Positions 8,939 to 17,094 of a stretch of DNA of 64,000 bases are shown piece by piece (positions within the stretch are counted from its first letter, which is position 1; every line of letters starts with the position of its first letter). The notes under the pieces are model-generated. The model was not told the DNA's origin, searched no databases, and saw only the letters and a program-made list of their open reading frames with translations. The stretch covers positions 1-64,000 of the forward strand of contig JAEYOR010000022.1 of NCBI GenBank assembly GCA_023411615.1, given 5' to 3'. The translations under genes and the position numbers were made by a program. Source of the stretch: Actinomycetes bacterium (GTDB taxonomy: Bacteria > Actinomycetota > Actinomycetes > Actinomycetales > Demequinaceae).

Positions 8939-8970
8939 TTGGCACTCGACAGTTCCGAGTGCCAATTCTA
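8939..8970 (-). promoter_or_regulatory. CIRCE operator and -10 element of hrcA
   Basis: A perfect inverted repeat, TTGGCACTC - 9 nt - GAGTGCCAA (8939-8965), matches the CIRCE consensus TTAGCACTC-N9-GAGTGCTAA except for one symmetric change in each arm. On the minus strand TAGAAT (8970-8965) abuts it and serves as a likely -10 element, so HrcA would cover the transcription start. No clear -35 was seen. Confidence 0.93.
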
Positions 8971-9024
8971 TCGAGACGTGTGCCGCGTGCTCGCGCCGCA
9001 CACTAGCCTGACCGTGGAGGAGCA

Positions 9025-9381
9025 ATGACGTACACCTTTCATGAGCGGGAACACACGGCGCGCGCGGGCGCAGTGCACCTGTTCGCGCTCACCGGACCCG
9101 TCATTCCTGCGGCGATGTTCTTTGCGTCGCGACGAACCGATCGCTTCACGGCAGGTGAGGCGGCAAAAGCCACAAATTTCGCGACAGCCGCGCTCATCGC
9201 GTTCGTCCTCGCCACACTCATTCGCATCTTCGTGCCATTGGTGGGCTTTGTCGGTACATTGTCGCAGTGGGTGGTTCCCGTAGTTGCTGTCTACTGCTGT
9301 CTGGCAGGCTTTCGGCTAGCGCGACGGGGGGAGCCCGCACAGTACCCAATCCAATTCAAAGTGGTGAAAACAGATGACTGA
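9025..9381 (+). CDS. Small membrane protein, DUF4870-like
   Basis: A 118-aa protein with an N-terminal hydrophilic segment and about three hydrophobic segments, ending in the polar tail ARRGEPAQYPIQFKVVKTDD. The tail pattern (small residue, GE, xYPI, FKVVK) is the same as in the next two genes, so the three form a tandem family. A GGAGG lies 4 nt before the ATG. It is divergent from hrcA. No enzymatic motif is visible and the function is unknown. Confidence 0.75.
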   Translation: MTYTFHEREHTARAGAVHLFALTGPVIPAAMFFASRRTDRFTAGEAAKATNFATAALIAFVLATLIRIFVPLVGFVGTLSQWVVPVVAVYCCLAGFRLARRGEPAQYPIQFKVVKTDD

Positions 9382-9694
9382 GACCCCCTCGCCCGCAGCG
9401 GCGATTCCGAGCACGCCTGACGACCGCACCCAGGCGATGCTCGCGCACTTGAGCATGATCCTCCTGGGCATCATTGGCCCGCTCATCTTCTGGGTGATCG
9501 GCAAGGACAAGAGCGCCTTCCAGAAGGACCAGTCCACCGAGGCGCTGAACTTTGCGATCCTCGGCACGATCGCATCGGTCGTCACCTGCGGTATCGCATT
9601 CATCGCCGTGATCATCTTTGCGATCATTGGTGGTCTTGCCGCAAACCGCGGTGAGGTGTACCGCTACCCCGTCAACTGGCGGATCGTGAAGTAA
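9374..9694 (+). CDS. DUF4870 domain membrane protein
   Basis: A 106-aa protein typical of DUF4870: polar N-terminus, then AMLAHLSMILLGIIGPLIFWVIGKDKSAF, written here in short form as the conserved blocks AMLAHLS and GPLIFWV, then a second hydrophobic pair and the tail GEVYRYPVNWRIVK. It overlaps the preceding gene by 8 nt. Two hairpins follow the stop codon, the second a likely terminator. Function unknown. Confidence 0.85.
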   Translation: MTETPSPAAAIPSTPDDRTQAMLAHLSMILLGIIGPLIFWVIGKDKSAFQKDQSTEALNFAILGTIASVVTCGIAFIAVIIFAIIGGLAANRGEVYRYPVNWRIVK

Positions 9695-9717
9695 CTCAGG
9701 GTCAATCCCTGAGGATC

Positions 9718-9768
9718 CTCGGGGCCCCAAATCGGTCAGATGGCCGATGCGGGGCCCCGAGTCCTTTT
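9718..9768 (+). terminator. Intrinsic terminator after the DUF4870 pair
   Basis: A perfect 11-bp stem CTCGGGGCCCC / GGGGCCCCGAG (9718-9728 with 9751-9761) has a 22-nt loop that contains a smaller ATCGG/CCGAT stem. TCCTTTT follows. Just upstream, CTCAGGG/CCCTGAG (9695-9713) makes another hairpin immediately after the stop codon. Confidence 0.8.
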
Positions 9769-9782
9769 GCGACAGTGGTGTC

Positions 9783-10217
9783 ATGACCGAGAACAACCCC
9801 TCCCCTGCGCCCGAGACACCACCCGTGTCGCCGGGCTTCGTGCCGCAGCCGATGCTTGAATCCGAGGCGCGCACCTGGGCGATGCTCGCCCACATCCTCG
9901 CCGTTGTCGCTGCGCTTTTCTCCGCCGGCACCGTCGCCTTCATCGCCCCGCTCGCGGTATGGCTGATCTATAAGGACCGCTCCGCTCTGATCGCCCACCA
10001 TGGCAAGGAGAACCTCAATCTCCAGATCACGGTGCTGATCGGAGGCGTCGCGGCGTTCTTGCTCGGCCTTCTCATGATGGTGATCGGCCTGTTCATCACC
10101 GTGCCGTTGTGGGGCTTGTACGCGCTCTACGCGTTCATCGTGATGATCGTCGCGGGCGTGAAAGCCAATCAGGGCGAGTACTACTCGATTCCCTTCAAGT
10201 TCAACTTCATCAAGTAG
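9783..10217 (+). CDS. DUF4870 domain membrane protein
   Basis: A 144-aa homologue of the two preceding genes, with a Pro-rich N-terminus (NPSPAPETPPVSPGF), the block TWAMLAHILAVVAALFSAG, the DUF4870-like HHGKENLNLQ segment, and a C-terminal tail GEYYSIPFKFNFIK. About three membrane segments are visible. The ATG at 9783 is preferred to the frame's earlier start at 9747, which lies inside the terminator. It sits behind that terminator, so it probably has its own promoter. Function unknown. Confidence 0.85.
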   Translation: MTENNPSPAPETPPVSPGFVPQPMLESEARTWAMLAHILAVVAALFSAGTVAFIAPLAVWLIYKDRSALIAHHGKENLNLQITVLIGGVAAFLLGLLMMVIGLFITVPLWGLYALYAFIVMIVAGVKANQGEYYSIPFKFNFIK

Positions 10218-10221
10218 CGGC

Positions 10222-11436
10222 TCACGCGAGCGCGCGGATTGCAGCATCAGCCAAGAGCCGTCCGCGCCGCGTCAGCACAAGCCGCCCACGCAGGGCCGAC
10301 GCCCCGTCCAGCACGCCATCGGCGATGAGCTGGGCGTTGGCGTCGGCCTTGTCCACTCCCACCGCTTCTCGCTCGAGCCCTTCCGCCAACCGCAGGCCCA
10401 GCATGATGCGCTCAAAGGCAAGGGTGTGTGAGGAGAGGTCTTCGCCGTCGTCCTCCGGGCTCAGCCCGTCCGCCAAGCGGCGCGAGTACGCGAGGGGATG
10501 CTTGACGTTCCACCAGCGTCGTGCCGCGCGTGGCTTAGAGTCGCTATCGCTTGGCCCGCTGTCGCCATCGCGGGGACCCAGGTACGAGTGTGCGCCGGGG
10601 CCGATGCCCCACCAGTCCTGGCTGCGCCAGTACGCAATGTTGTGCCGGCAACGTTTCTCGGGTGATCGCGCCCAGTTCGACACTTCGTACCAGTGAAGCC
10701 CTGCCGCCGAAAAGGCGTCATCGGCGAGTTCGTACATCGCCGCTTGCACATCAGGGTCCGTCGGCTCAATGAGGCCGCGCCGCAACTGCGCTCCCATGCG
10801 CGTGCCCGGTTCGATGACGAGTGCATAAGCGCTCACGTGATCGGGCTCCAGTGCGAGCGCTGCGTCAACGCTCACGCGCCAGGCATCGAGGCTCTCCCCC
10901 GGCGTGCCATAGATGAGGTCAATGCTCGTCGCGAGTCCCGCCTCCCGCGCCCATGTGACGGCCTTCGCCACATTGTCAGGGCTGTGCGTCCGTTCAAGGG
11001 TGGACAGGACGTGCGGCACAGCCGACTGCATCCCAAAGCTCACGCGCGTGAAACCCGCCGCAGCGAGCTCCTCAAGCGACTCAGGCGTCACCGAGTCAGG
11101 GTTGGCCTCGGTGGTGACTTCAGCGTCGGCGGCAAGTCCCCAGGTGGCTCGCACCTCCTCGAGGAGGCGCGTCAAAGCCGAGGCATCGAGCATCGTTGGG
11201 GTGCCTCCGCCAAAAAACACGGTCCGCGCTGGCCGCGGATCGGCTCCCATGACGCGGCGCGCGAGCGCCATCTCCGCGATTGCGGCGCCCACATAACCGT
11301 CGGGCGTGGCGCCCTCGACCTCGCCAGGCGCGTAGGTGTTGAAGTCGCAATACCCACAGCGGACTGCACAGAACGGCACGTGAATGTAGACGCCGAAGTC
11401 ACGTTCGGGCGCCCACGGCGACTCGTGCGCACTCAT
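10222..11436 (-). CDS. hemW: Radical SAM heme chaperone HemW
   Basis: Radical SAM protein related to coproporphyrinogen III oxidase HemN, but of the HemW (heme-trafficking) type. The 404-aa sequence has VYIHVPFCAVRCGYCDFN with the C-x3-C-x2-C cluster motif near residue 22, then the SAM-binding FFGGGTPTML. A C-terminal HemN_C-like domain follows (SHTLAFERIMLGLRL). The ATG overlaps the lepA stop (ATGA). The lepA-hemW pair is usual in actinobacteria and in many other bacteria. Confidence 0.93.
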   Translation of the reverse strand: MSAHESPWAPERDFGVYIHVPFCAVRCGYCDFNTYAPGEVEGATPDGYVGAAIAEMALARRVMGADPRPARTVFFGGGTPTMLDASALTRLLEEVRATWGLAADAEVTTEANPDSVTPESLEELAAAGFTRVSFGMQSAVPHVLSTLERTHSPDNVAKAVTWAREAGLATSIDLIYGTPGESLDAWRVSVDAALALEPDHVSAYALVIEPGTRMGAQLRRGLIEPTDPDVQAAMYELADDAFSAAGLHWYEVSNWARSPEKRCRHNIAYWRSQDWWGIGPGAHSYLGPRDGDSGPSDSDSKPRAARRWWNVKHPLAYSRRLADGLSPEDDGEDLSSHTLAFERIMLGLRLAEGLEREAVGVDKADANAQLIADGVLDGASALRGRLVLTRRGRLLADAAIRALA

Positions 11437-13283
11437 TTCTTCTTGTCAGACTTCTCCGCAGGTTCAGACGTGTTGAGGGCAGCGATGAAGGCCTCTTGCG
11501 GCACCTCGACGGAGCCGATGTTCTTCATGCGCTTCTTGCCTTCCTTCTGCTTCTCAAGCAACTTGCGCTTACGGGAGATGTCTCCTCCGTAGCACTTGGC
11601 GAGCACGTCCTTGCGGATGGCGCGGATCGTCTCGCGAGCAATGATGCGCGACCCGATCGCCGCCTGAATCGGCACTTCGAACTGTTGCCGTGGGATGAGC
11701 TCTTTCAGCTTGCCCGTCATCATGACGCCATAGGCGTAGGCCGCGTCCTTGTGGACCACCGCACTGAAGGCGTCCACCGGTTCGCCTTGCAGGAGGATGT
11801 CGACCTTGACGAGCGCGGCGCTCTGATCGCCGTCCATCTCGTAATCAAGGCTTGCATAGCCGCGGGTGCGCGACTTCAACTGGTCAAAGAAATCGAAGAC
11901 GATCTCCGCCAGCGGCAAGCGATAACGCATCTCGACGCGCTCTTCACTGAGGTAATCCATCGAGATGAGAGTGCCGCGCTTGGTTTGGCACAGGTCCATG
12001 ATGGCGCCGATGTACTCGCTTGGCGAGATGACGGTGGAACGCACCATCGGCTCGCGCACCTCAGCGACCTTGCCGCCCGGGAACTCGGAGGGGTTCGTCA
12101 CCTCATGCTCCTTGCCGTCCTCCATCGTCACGTCATAGATGACGTTGGGTGCGGTCGAGATGAGATCGAGGTTGAATTCGCGCTCGAGGCGCTCGCGCAC
12201 GATCTCAAGGTGGAGCAAGCCGAGGAAGCCGCAACGGAAACCAAAACCGAGTGCGGCGGAGGTCTCCGGTTCGTAGGTGAGGGCAGCGTCGTTCAGCTTG
12301 AGCTTGTCGAGAGCATCTCGTAGTGCCGGGTAGTCCGAGCCGTCAATCGGGTACAGACCCGAATAGACCATCGGCTTGGGATCGCGGTAGCCGCCAAGCG
12401 GGACCGTCGCCTCATTGCGTGCCAGCGTCACGGTGTCGCCGACGCGGGACTGACGCACGTCCTTCACTCCCGTGATGAGATAGCCAACCTCGCCGACGCC
12501 GAGCCCCTTGGTCGCGACCGGCTCGGGGCTGATGACGCCAAGTTCGAGAAGGTCGTGTTGCGTATGCGTTGACATCATGGCGATGCGGTCGCGCGCACGG
12601 ATTCGCCCGTCGATGACACGCACGTAGGTGACGACGCCCCGATACGTGTCGTATACCGAGTCGAAGATCATCGCGCGAGTTGGACCGTCGGCGTCGCCCA
12701 CTGGCGCTGGAATCTCTTTGACGATGCGGTCGAGAAGCTCCTTGACGCCCTCACCCGTCTTGCCGCTGACCCGCATGACGTCATTGGGGTGACAGCCGAT
12801 GAGTTGAGCGAGCTCAGCGGCGTAGCGTTCCGGGTCCGCTGCGGGCAGATCAATCTTGTTGAGCACCGGGATGATCGTGAGGTCGTGTTCCATCGCCAAG
12901 TACAGGTTGGCCAGCGTCTGCGCCTCGATGCCCTGTGCGGCGTCGACGAGCAGCACAGCGCCTTCGCACGCGGCGAGAGAGCGCGACACCTCGTAGGTGA
13001 AGTCAACGTGACCGGGGGTGTCAATCATGTTGAGGACGAAAGACGAGTCCTCAGCGGTCCATGGCATCCGCACTGCTTGAGATTTGATCGTGATGCCACG
13101 TTCGCGCTCAATATCCATGCGATCGAGGTATTGGGCGCGCATGAGGCGCTCATCGACGATGCCGGTGAGCTGTAGCATCCGATCTGCCAACGTCGACTTG
13201 CCGTGGTCGATATGGGCGATGATGCAGAAATTGCGGATGAGTTCCGGCGCTGTTGCGGCGGGCTCAATAGAAGTGGCGGGCAC
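11433..13283 (-). CDS. lepA: Elongation factor 4 (LepA)
   Basis: Ribosome-binding translational GTPase that back-translocates or helps 30S assembly. The 616-aa protein has G1 HIDHGKST, the switch motif RGITIKSQ, G3 DTPGHVDF and G4 NKIDLPAAD, then EF-G-like domains and the LepA-specific C-terminus (KVDILLQGEPVDAFS). The GTG start at 13283 is preceded by AAGGA 11 nt upstream. On the minus strand TATAGG (13322-13317) is a possible -10. It is divergent from the GGDEF-EAL gene. Confidence 0.97.
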   Translation of the reverse strand: MPATSIEPAATAPELIRNFCIIAHIDHGKSTLADRMLQLTGIVDERLMRAQYLDRMDIERERGITIKSQAVRMPWTAEDSSFVLNMIDTPGHVDFTYEVSRSLAACEGAVLLVDAAQGIEAQTLANLYLAMEHDLTIIPVLNKIDLPAADPERYAAELAQLIGCHPNDVMRVSGKTGEGVKELLDRIVKEIPAPVGDADGPTRAMIFDSVYDTYRGVVTYVRVIDGRIRARDRIAMMSTHTQHDLLELGVISPEPVATKGLGVGEVGYLITGVKDVRQSRVGDTVTLARNEATVPLGGYRDPKPMVYSGLYPIDGSDYPALRDALDKLKLNDAALTYEPETSAALGFGFRCGFLGLLHLEIVRERLEREFNLDLISTAPNVIYDVTMEDGKEHEVTNPSEFPGGKVAEVREPMVRSTVISPSEYIGAIMDLCQTKRGTLISMDYLSEERVEMRYRLPLAEIVFDFFDQLKSRTRGYASLDYEMDGDQSAALVKVDILLQGEPVDAFSAVVHKDAAYAYGVMMTGKLKELIPRQQFEVPIQAAIGSRIIARETIRAIRKDVLAKCYGGDISRKRKLLEKQKEGKKRMKNIGSVEVPQEAFIAALNTSEPAEKSDKKK

Positions 13284-13415
13284 TGGCGGTATCGTCCTTC
13301 TCGGTCCTACGGGAACCTATATGGTCCCACGAAGAGTGGGTTGAGGGATTCCGTATGATGCCGATACTGAGAACGGCAACGACGCCAACCGGAGTGTGAC
13401 GAGAACGGAGAAAGT

Positions 13416-15122
13416 GTGAGCGCGCACGACAGTCTGTTCACGCTCACCTTCCGCGACTCACCCATCGGTATGGCGATTCTCGACTCCGGAGGCCGTTACG
13501 TCGAGGTCAACGAGGCATTTGCGCGCATCGTCGGCCGAGAGCCCTCCGCGATGGTTCACCGGCACTTCGGCGAGTTCACTCACCCCGATGACCTCCCTCG
13601 CGACATCGAGCTGATGAAGCAGCTCGCCGAGGGAACCGTGCCGTACTACCAACTGCACAAGCGGCTTCTCCACCGCGAGGGCGACACCATTTGGGCCCGG
13701 GTGACCGTCTCCGACGTCCTCGCGGCGCATGACCCGCACGGCCACCACTACGTCGCACAGATCGAGGATGTGACGGAGATCCGTCGCGCACGCGACCTGC
13801 TTGAACGTCGCGCGCTGTATGACCACGTGACCGGGCTCGCCAACCGGACGCTGCTGATGGATCGTCTCGAACAGGCTCTCGACACTCACGAACACCGCGC
13901 TGCGACCGTCGCCTGCGTCTTCCTCGACATCGATCACTTCAAGGTCGTCAATGACTCCTTGGGCCACGACGCTGGCGATACCCTCCTCGTCGAACTCGCG
14001 CGGCGACTCCAGGGCGCGGTCCGTTCTGCGGACACGGTGGCACGACTCGGGGGTGACGAGTTCGTCGTTGTCGTTGAGGACGTGATGGGGACAGAGGCCG
14101 CCCTTGCAGTCACTCACGGCATCGCTCAGGCCATGCGCCAGCCTTTCACCATCGATGGCCACGAGCTTGAACCGACCGTCTCCGCAGGACTTGCAATGGC
14201 AGAACCGGGCATGGGTGCCGAGGCGCTCGTGCGCAACGCCGATATGGCGATGTACGCGGCAAAACAGTCCGGCCGTGACCGCATTGAGATCTACGACGCC
14301 TCCATGCGCGAGCACGCCCTCACCAAACTGTCCATCGAGTCCGAACTGCGCACCGCGATTCGCGAAGGCGAACTCGTTGTCCACTACCAGCCGGTTGTCG
14401 ACCTCACCACGCGCGACGTCGTCGCATACGAGGCGTTGGTGCGCTGGCAGCACCCACAAAGAGGTCTGCTGCTCCCTGACGAGTTCATCCCGATCTCCGA
14501 GGATGCGAACCTCGTCGTGCCGCTGGGCGCCGCAGTCTTGCATGACGCATGCCAGTTTCTCGTTGACCGCCCTGGCTTCACCGGCAAGGTATTCGTCAAT
14601 GTGTCGACTCGCCAGATCGGGACGGCCGATCTCACCCGCGTTGTCCGCCAAGCGCTCGCCGCGACGGGCGCCCGGCCGCGTCAGCTGAGCCTCGAGATCA
14701 CGGAGTCGGGCATGTTGATGGCGACGGCAGCCGCCCGCGCCGACCTCAAGGCACTGACCGAGCTTGGCTGTGAACTCATCCTCGATGACTTCGGGACGGG
14801 TTACTCGGCCCTGAGCTCAGTCCTGCAGAACCCAGTCTCCGGACTCAAACTGGCCCGTGACTTCACCTTGAGACTCGGCGACCGCGGCACGGGTGACCGC
14901 ATTTCCACCGCGATCGCCACGCTCACCCGTTCACTCGACATGTTCGGCGTCATCGAGGGAATCGAGACCGAGGCTCAGTGCGCCATCGCGCGTCGGCATG
15001 GCTGGCATCTTGGCCAGGGCTTCCTCTTTGGCCATCCCGTGCCGCCCTCAGTCATTACGACCGGCTTGGAGGTTCCGGCGATGGAGACAGAGATCGCGAC
15101 CTCCTCGCCAAGCATGTCCTAG
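13416..15122 (+). CDS. PAS-GGDEF-EAL cyclic-di-GMP signalling protein
   Basis: A 568-aa soluble protein. Residues about 5-125 are a PAS domain (FRDSPIGMAILDSGGRYVEV). The GGDEF domain has an intact catalytic LGGDEFVVVVED, so cyclase activity is plausible. The EAL domain begins YEALVRWQHP and keeps NVS, LEITESG, LDDFGTGY, the Lys of LKLARDF, EGIETEAQ and QGFLFGHP, so the phosphodiesterase ligands look complete; the usual Asp after the Lys motif is Ala. No membrane segment is visible. The start is GTG with GGAG 5 nt upstream. A possible promoter is TTGAGG (13341) - 16 nt - GATACT (13363). The input signal is not evident. Confidence 0.95.
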   Translation: MSAHDSLFTLTFRDSPIGMAILDSGGRYVEVNEAFARIVGREPSAMVHRHFGEFTHPDDLPRDIELMKQLAEGTVPYYQLHKRLLHREGDTIWARVTVSDVLAAHDPHGHHYVAQIEDVTEIRRARDLLERRALYDHVTGLANRTLLMDRLEQALDTHEHRAATVACVFLDIDHFKVVNDSLGHDAGDTLLVELARRLQGAVRSADTVARLGGDEFVVVVEDVMGTEAALAVTHGIAQAMRQPFTIDGHELEPTVSAGLAMAEPGMGAEALVRNADMAMYAAKQSGRDRIEIYDASMREHALTKLSIESELRTAIREGELVVHYQPVVDLTTRDVVAYEALVRWQHPQRGLLLPDEFIPISEDANLVVPLGAAVLHDACQFLVDRPGFTGKVFVNVSTRQIGTADLTRVVRQALAATGARPRQLSLEITESGMLMATAAARADLKALTELGCELILDDFGTGYSALSSVLQNPVSGLKLARDFTLRLGDRGTGDRISTAIATLTRSLDMFGVIEGIETEAQCAIARRHGWHLGQGFLFGHPVPPSVITTGLEVPAMETEIATSSPSMS

Positions 15123-15140
15123 CGCGGGAGAATCGTTCAC

Positions 15141-15683
15141 GTGGAACCGGGCTATCTAGGAGTTGCCGCAGCTGTCGCGCTGACAGCGGTCATGCTCTCC
15201 CGGCCCGGCCGCACGACGCGTCCACGACGCCCCGGCGATCGACGTCCACCGCGCAGGATTCCGCGTCGGGAGCGTCAGCCCGGGTACCGCCCGTATCCGG
15301 GCGATTACACCGAACCCATTCGCCCGCTGTACTCCCCCAATCTCAATGGCAAGCCGGATCCCGGCGAAGTCGTGTGGACGTGGGTGCCATTTGAGGACGA
15401 TCATCGCCGCGGCAAGGACCGCCCTGTTGTCCTCATCGGCCATGACAAGCCGTGGCTATTGGCACTCATGATGACGTCCAAGGACCACGACCGCGACGCG
15501 CATCGCGCTTCCTCATCCGGCCGACGCTGGATGGACGTTGGCTCTGGCGCATGGGATCATCGGGGGCGGCCAAGCGAGGTGCGACTCGACCGGATTATTC
15601 GAGTTCATCCCGACGATGTGCGCCGCGAAGGCGCGGTGATCGACAAAGAGTTGTTCGATCGCATCGCTCGCGAGGTCCAATAG
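15141..15683 (+). CDS. PemK/MazF-like protein with N-terminal membrane segment
   Basis: A 180-aa protein. Residues 5-20 (YLGVAAAVALTAVML) are hydrophobic, and residues 21-55 form an Arg/Pro-rich linker. From about residue 65 comes a MazF/PemK-like fold (GKPDPGEVVWTWVPFEDD, then GKDRPVVLIGHD and the strand LLALMMTSKDHD). MazF toxins are ribosome-independent mRNA endoribonucleases, but no antitoxin gene is adjacent, so a free TA role is not shown. It lies 18 nt after the GGDEF-EAL gene and upstream of rpsT. The start is GTG with GGGAG about 10 nt upstream. Family assignment is moderately sure; activity is unknown. Confidence 0.75.
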   Translation: MEPGYLGVAAAVALTAVMLSRPGRTTRPRRPGDRRPPRRIPRRERQPGYRPYPGDYTEPIRPLYSPNLNGKPDPGEVVWTWVPFEDDHRRGKDRPVVLIGHDKPWLLALMMTSKDHDRDAHRASSSGRRWMDVGSGAWDHRGRPSEVRLDRIIRVHPDDVRREGAVIDKELFDRIAREVQ

Positions 15684-15772
15684 CTCGCTTCACGTCCATA
15701 TCGCTGGTAGAGTTGGACGCCGTGTGCGCGCACCCGCGACGCACGAGATCACCTCACCACTCAAGGATTCAC

Positions 15773-16033
15773 GTGGCAAACATCAAGTCCAACATCAAGC
15801 GCATTGGCACGAACGAGAAGTCGCGCCTGCGTAACGTTGCCGTTAAGTCCGAGCTCAAGACCCACGTGCGCAAGGTTCGTGAGGCCGTTGCTGCCGGCGA
15901 CAAGACCGCCGCACAGGCCGCTCTCAAGACCGCGTCGACCAAGCTCGACAAGGCGGCTTCGAAGGGTGTCATTCACTCCAACCAGGCTGCTAACCGCAAG
16001 TCGGCTCTGGCCAAGCAGGTGGGCGCTCTCTAA
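15773..16033 (+). CDS. rpsT: 30S ribosomal protein S20
   Basis: Primary 16S rRNA-binding ribosomal protein. The 86-aa product begins VANIKSNIKRIGTNEKSRLR and is Lys/Arg/Ala-rich throughout, with the S20 features HSNQAANRKSALAKQV. The start is GTG; AAGGA lies 6 nt upstream. The frame is open 320 nt further upstream, but that stretch is not ribosomal and overlaps the previous gene. A terminator follows 18 nt after the stop. TAGAGT at 15708 is a possible -10. Confidence 0.97.
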   Translation: MANIKSNIKRIGTNEKSRLRNVAVKSELKTHVRKVREAVAAGDKTAAQAALKTASTKLDKAASKGVIHSNQAANRKSALAKQVGAL

Positions 16034-16051
16034 GCGCTGTCTTCTCGTGGC

Positions 16052-16083
16052 AGGCCCCGCATCGCGGGGCCTTTCGCGTTTCC
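16052..16083. terminator. Bidirectional intrinsic terminator between rpsT and holA
   Basis: AGGCCCCGC - ATC - GCGGGGCCT (16052-16072) is a perfect 9-bp stem with a 3-nt loop, followed by TTTCGCGTTT. It lies between the converging ends of rpsT (+) and holA (-), so it could stop both transcripts; the T-rich side favours rpsT. Confidence 0.85.
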
Positions 16084-16088
16084 GGACG

Positions 16089-17090
16089 CTATTCGTCCGC
16101 GGCAAGCTCAGCGATACGGCGCACCGCACGTTCCACAGCGAACGCAGGCGCGCGCCCTCCGCCTTTCACGGCGTGATCTGTCGCCGCAACCACCTCAATC
16201 GCGGCAGCAAGGCGATCCGCATCCCACTTCCGCAGTTCCTTGCGCGCCTTGTCCGCCTGCCACGGCGCAATTCCGAGGTCACGTGTTGGATCGAGGCCCC
16301 TACCTCGCGAGGCGCCCACCTTGGCCAGGGTTCGAAGTTTTGCCGCCATTGCCGCCACAAGTGGCACAGGGTCAACACCTGTCTCCAGGGCGTGGCGCAC
16401 AAGCGCCAAGGCCCGAACCTTGTCTCCCGCCACCGCAACGTCGGCAACATTAAAGCCCGTCGCATTGACCCGTGTGCCGTAATAGCGGGCCACCGTCGCC
16501 TCGTCAATCGATCCGTCAACGTCTTGCACTAGTTGTGCACACGCGGCGGCAAGCTGAGCCACATCGGAGCCCACCGCATCAACCAGCGCTCTCACGCCAG
16601 CCGCATGGGCCTGCTTCCCCGCCCGCGAGAATTCGGCGGCAACAAAGTCGACGAGATCGGCGTCGCGGGTGATCGCCGGGCACGAATACTCCGGGACACC
16701 CTCGGCACGCATGGCGTCGAGGAGCTTTTTGCCGCGATTGCCCCCTCCATGGCGAATGATGACGACGGCGTCGGCGTCCGGTGAGGCAGTGAACGCGAGG
16801 GCGTCGGACAGAAAGTCGTCATTCATCGCTGCGGCCTGCTCGATGACGACTACTGCCGTGCCCCCGAACAATGACGGGCTTGCTGCCGACATGAGCGCGC
16901 CTTTGGCGTACATCGACGCATCAAGACTCTGCACATCAGTTTCTGGATCACGTTTGCGGACGGCAGAAACGATGAGGTCGATGGCTCTTTGTGCGAGCAG
17001 ATCCTCCGGCCCCGAGACAAGGACCAAGGGTGCGGGAACGGCGCGATGCCATGCGGGTGCGGCGGACTTCTTCGCAACGGGCTTTGGCAC
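16089..17090 (-). CDS. holA: DNA polymerase III subunit delta
   Basis: Clamp-loader subunit that opens the beta sliding clamp. The sequence matches the delta family: an AAA+-like N-terminal half without a Walker A (PAPLVLVSGPEDLLAQRAID), then a C-terminal helical domain with RTLAKVGASRGRG and APWQADKARKELRKW. I chose the GTG at 17090 (333 aa), 4 nt after the comEC stop; the frame is open to 17141 inside comEC but the extra residues are not delta-like. It ends at the shared terminator with rpsT. Confidence 0.93.
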   Translation of the reverse strand: MPKPVAKKSAAPAWHRAVPAPLVLVSGPEDLLAQRAIDLIVSAVRKRDPETDVQSLDASMYAKGALMSAASPSLFGGTAVVVIEQAAAMNDDFLSDALAFTASPDADAVVIIRHGGGNRGKKLLDAMRAEGVPEYSCPAITRDADLVDFVAAEFSRAGKQAHAAGVRALVDAVGSDVAQLAAACAQLVQDVDGSIDEATVARYYGTRVNATGFNVADVAVAGDKVRALALVRHALETGVDPVPLVAAMAAKLRTLAKVGASRGRGLDPTRDLGIAPWQADKARKELRKWDADRLAAAIEVVAATDHAVKGGGRAPAFAVERAVRRIAELAADE

Positions 17091-17094
17091 GCCT

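Noticed and set aside
13458..14651. 397-codon minus-strand open frame opposite the GGDEF-EAL gene
   Set aside because: The plus frame carries complete GGDEF and EAL motifs. The antisense frame is a mirror of codon bias.
15141..15683. Complete toxin-antitoxin module around the PemK/MazF-like gene
   Set aside because: No small antitoxin ORF with a ribosome-binding site lies directly upstream or downstream. The neighbours are the GGDEF-EAL gene and rpsT.
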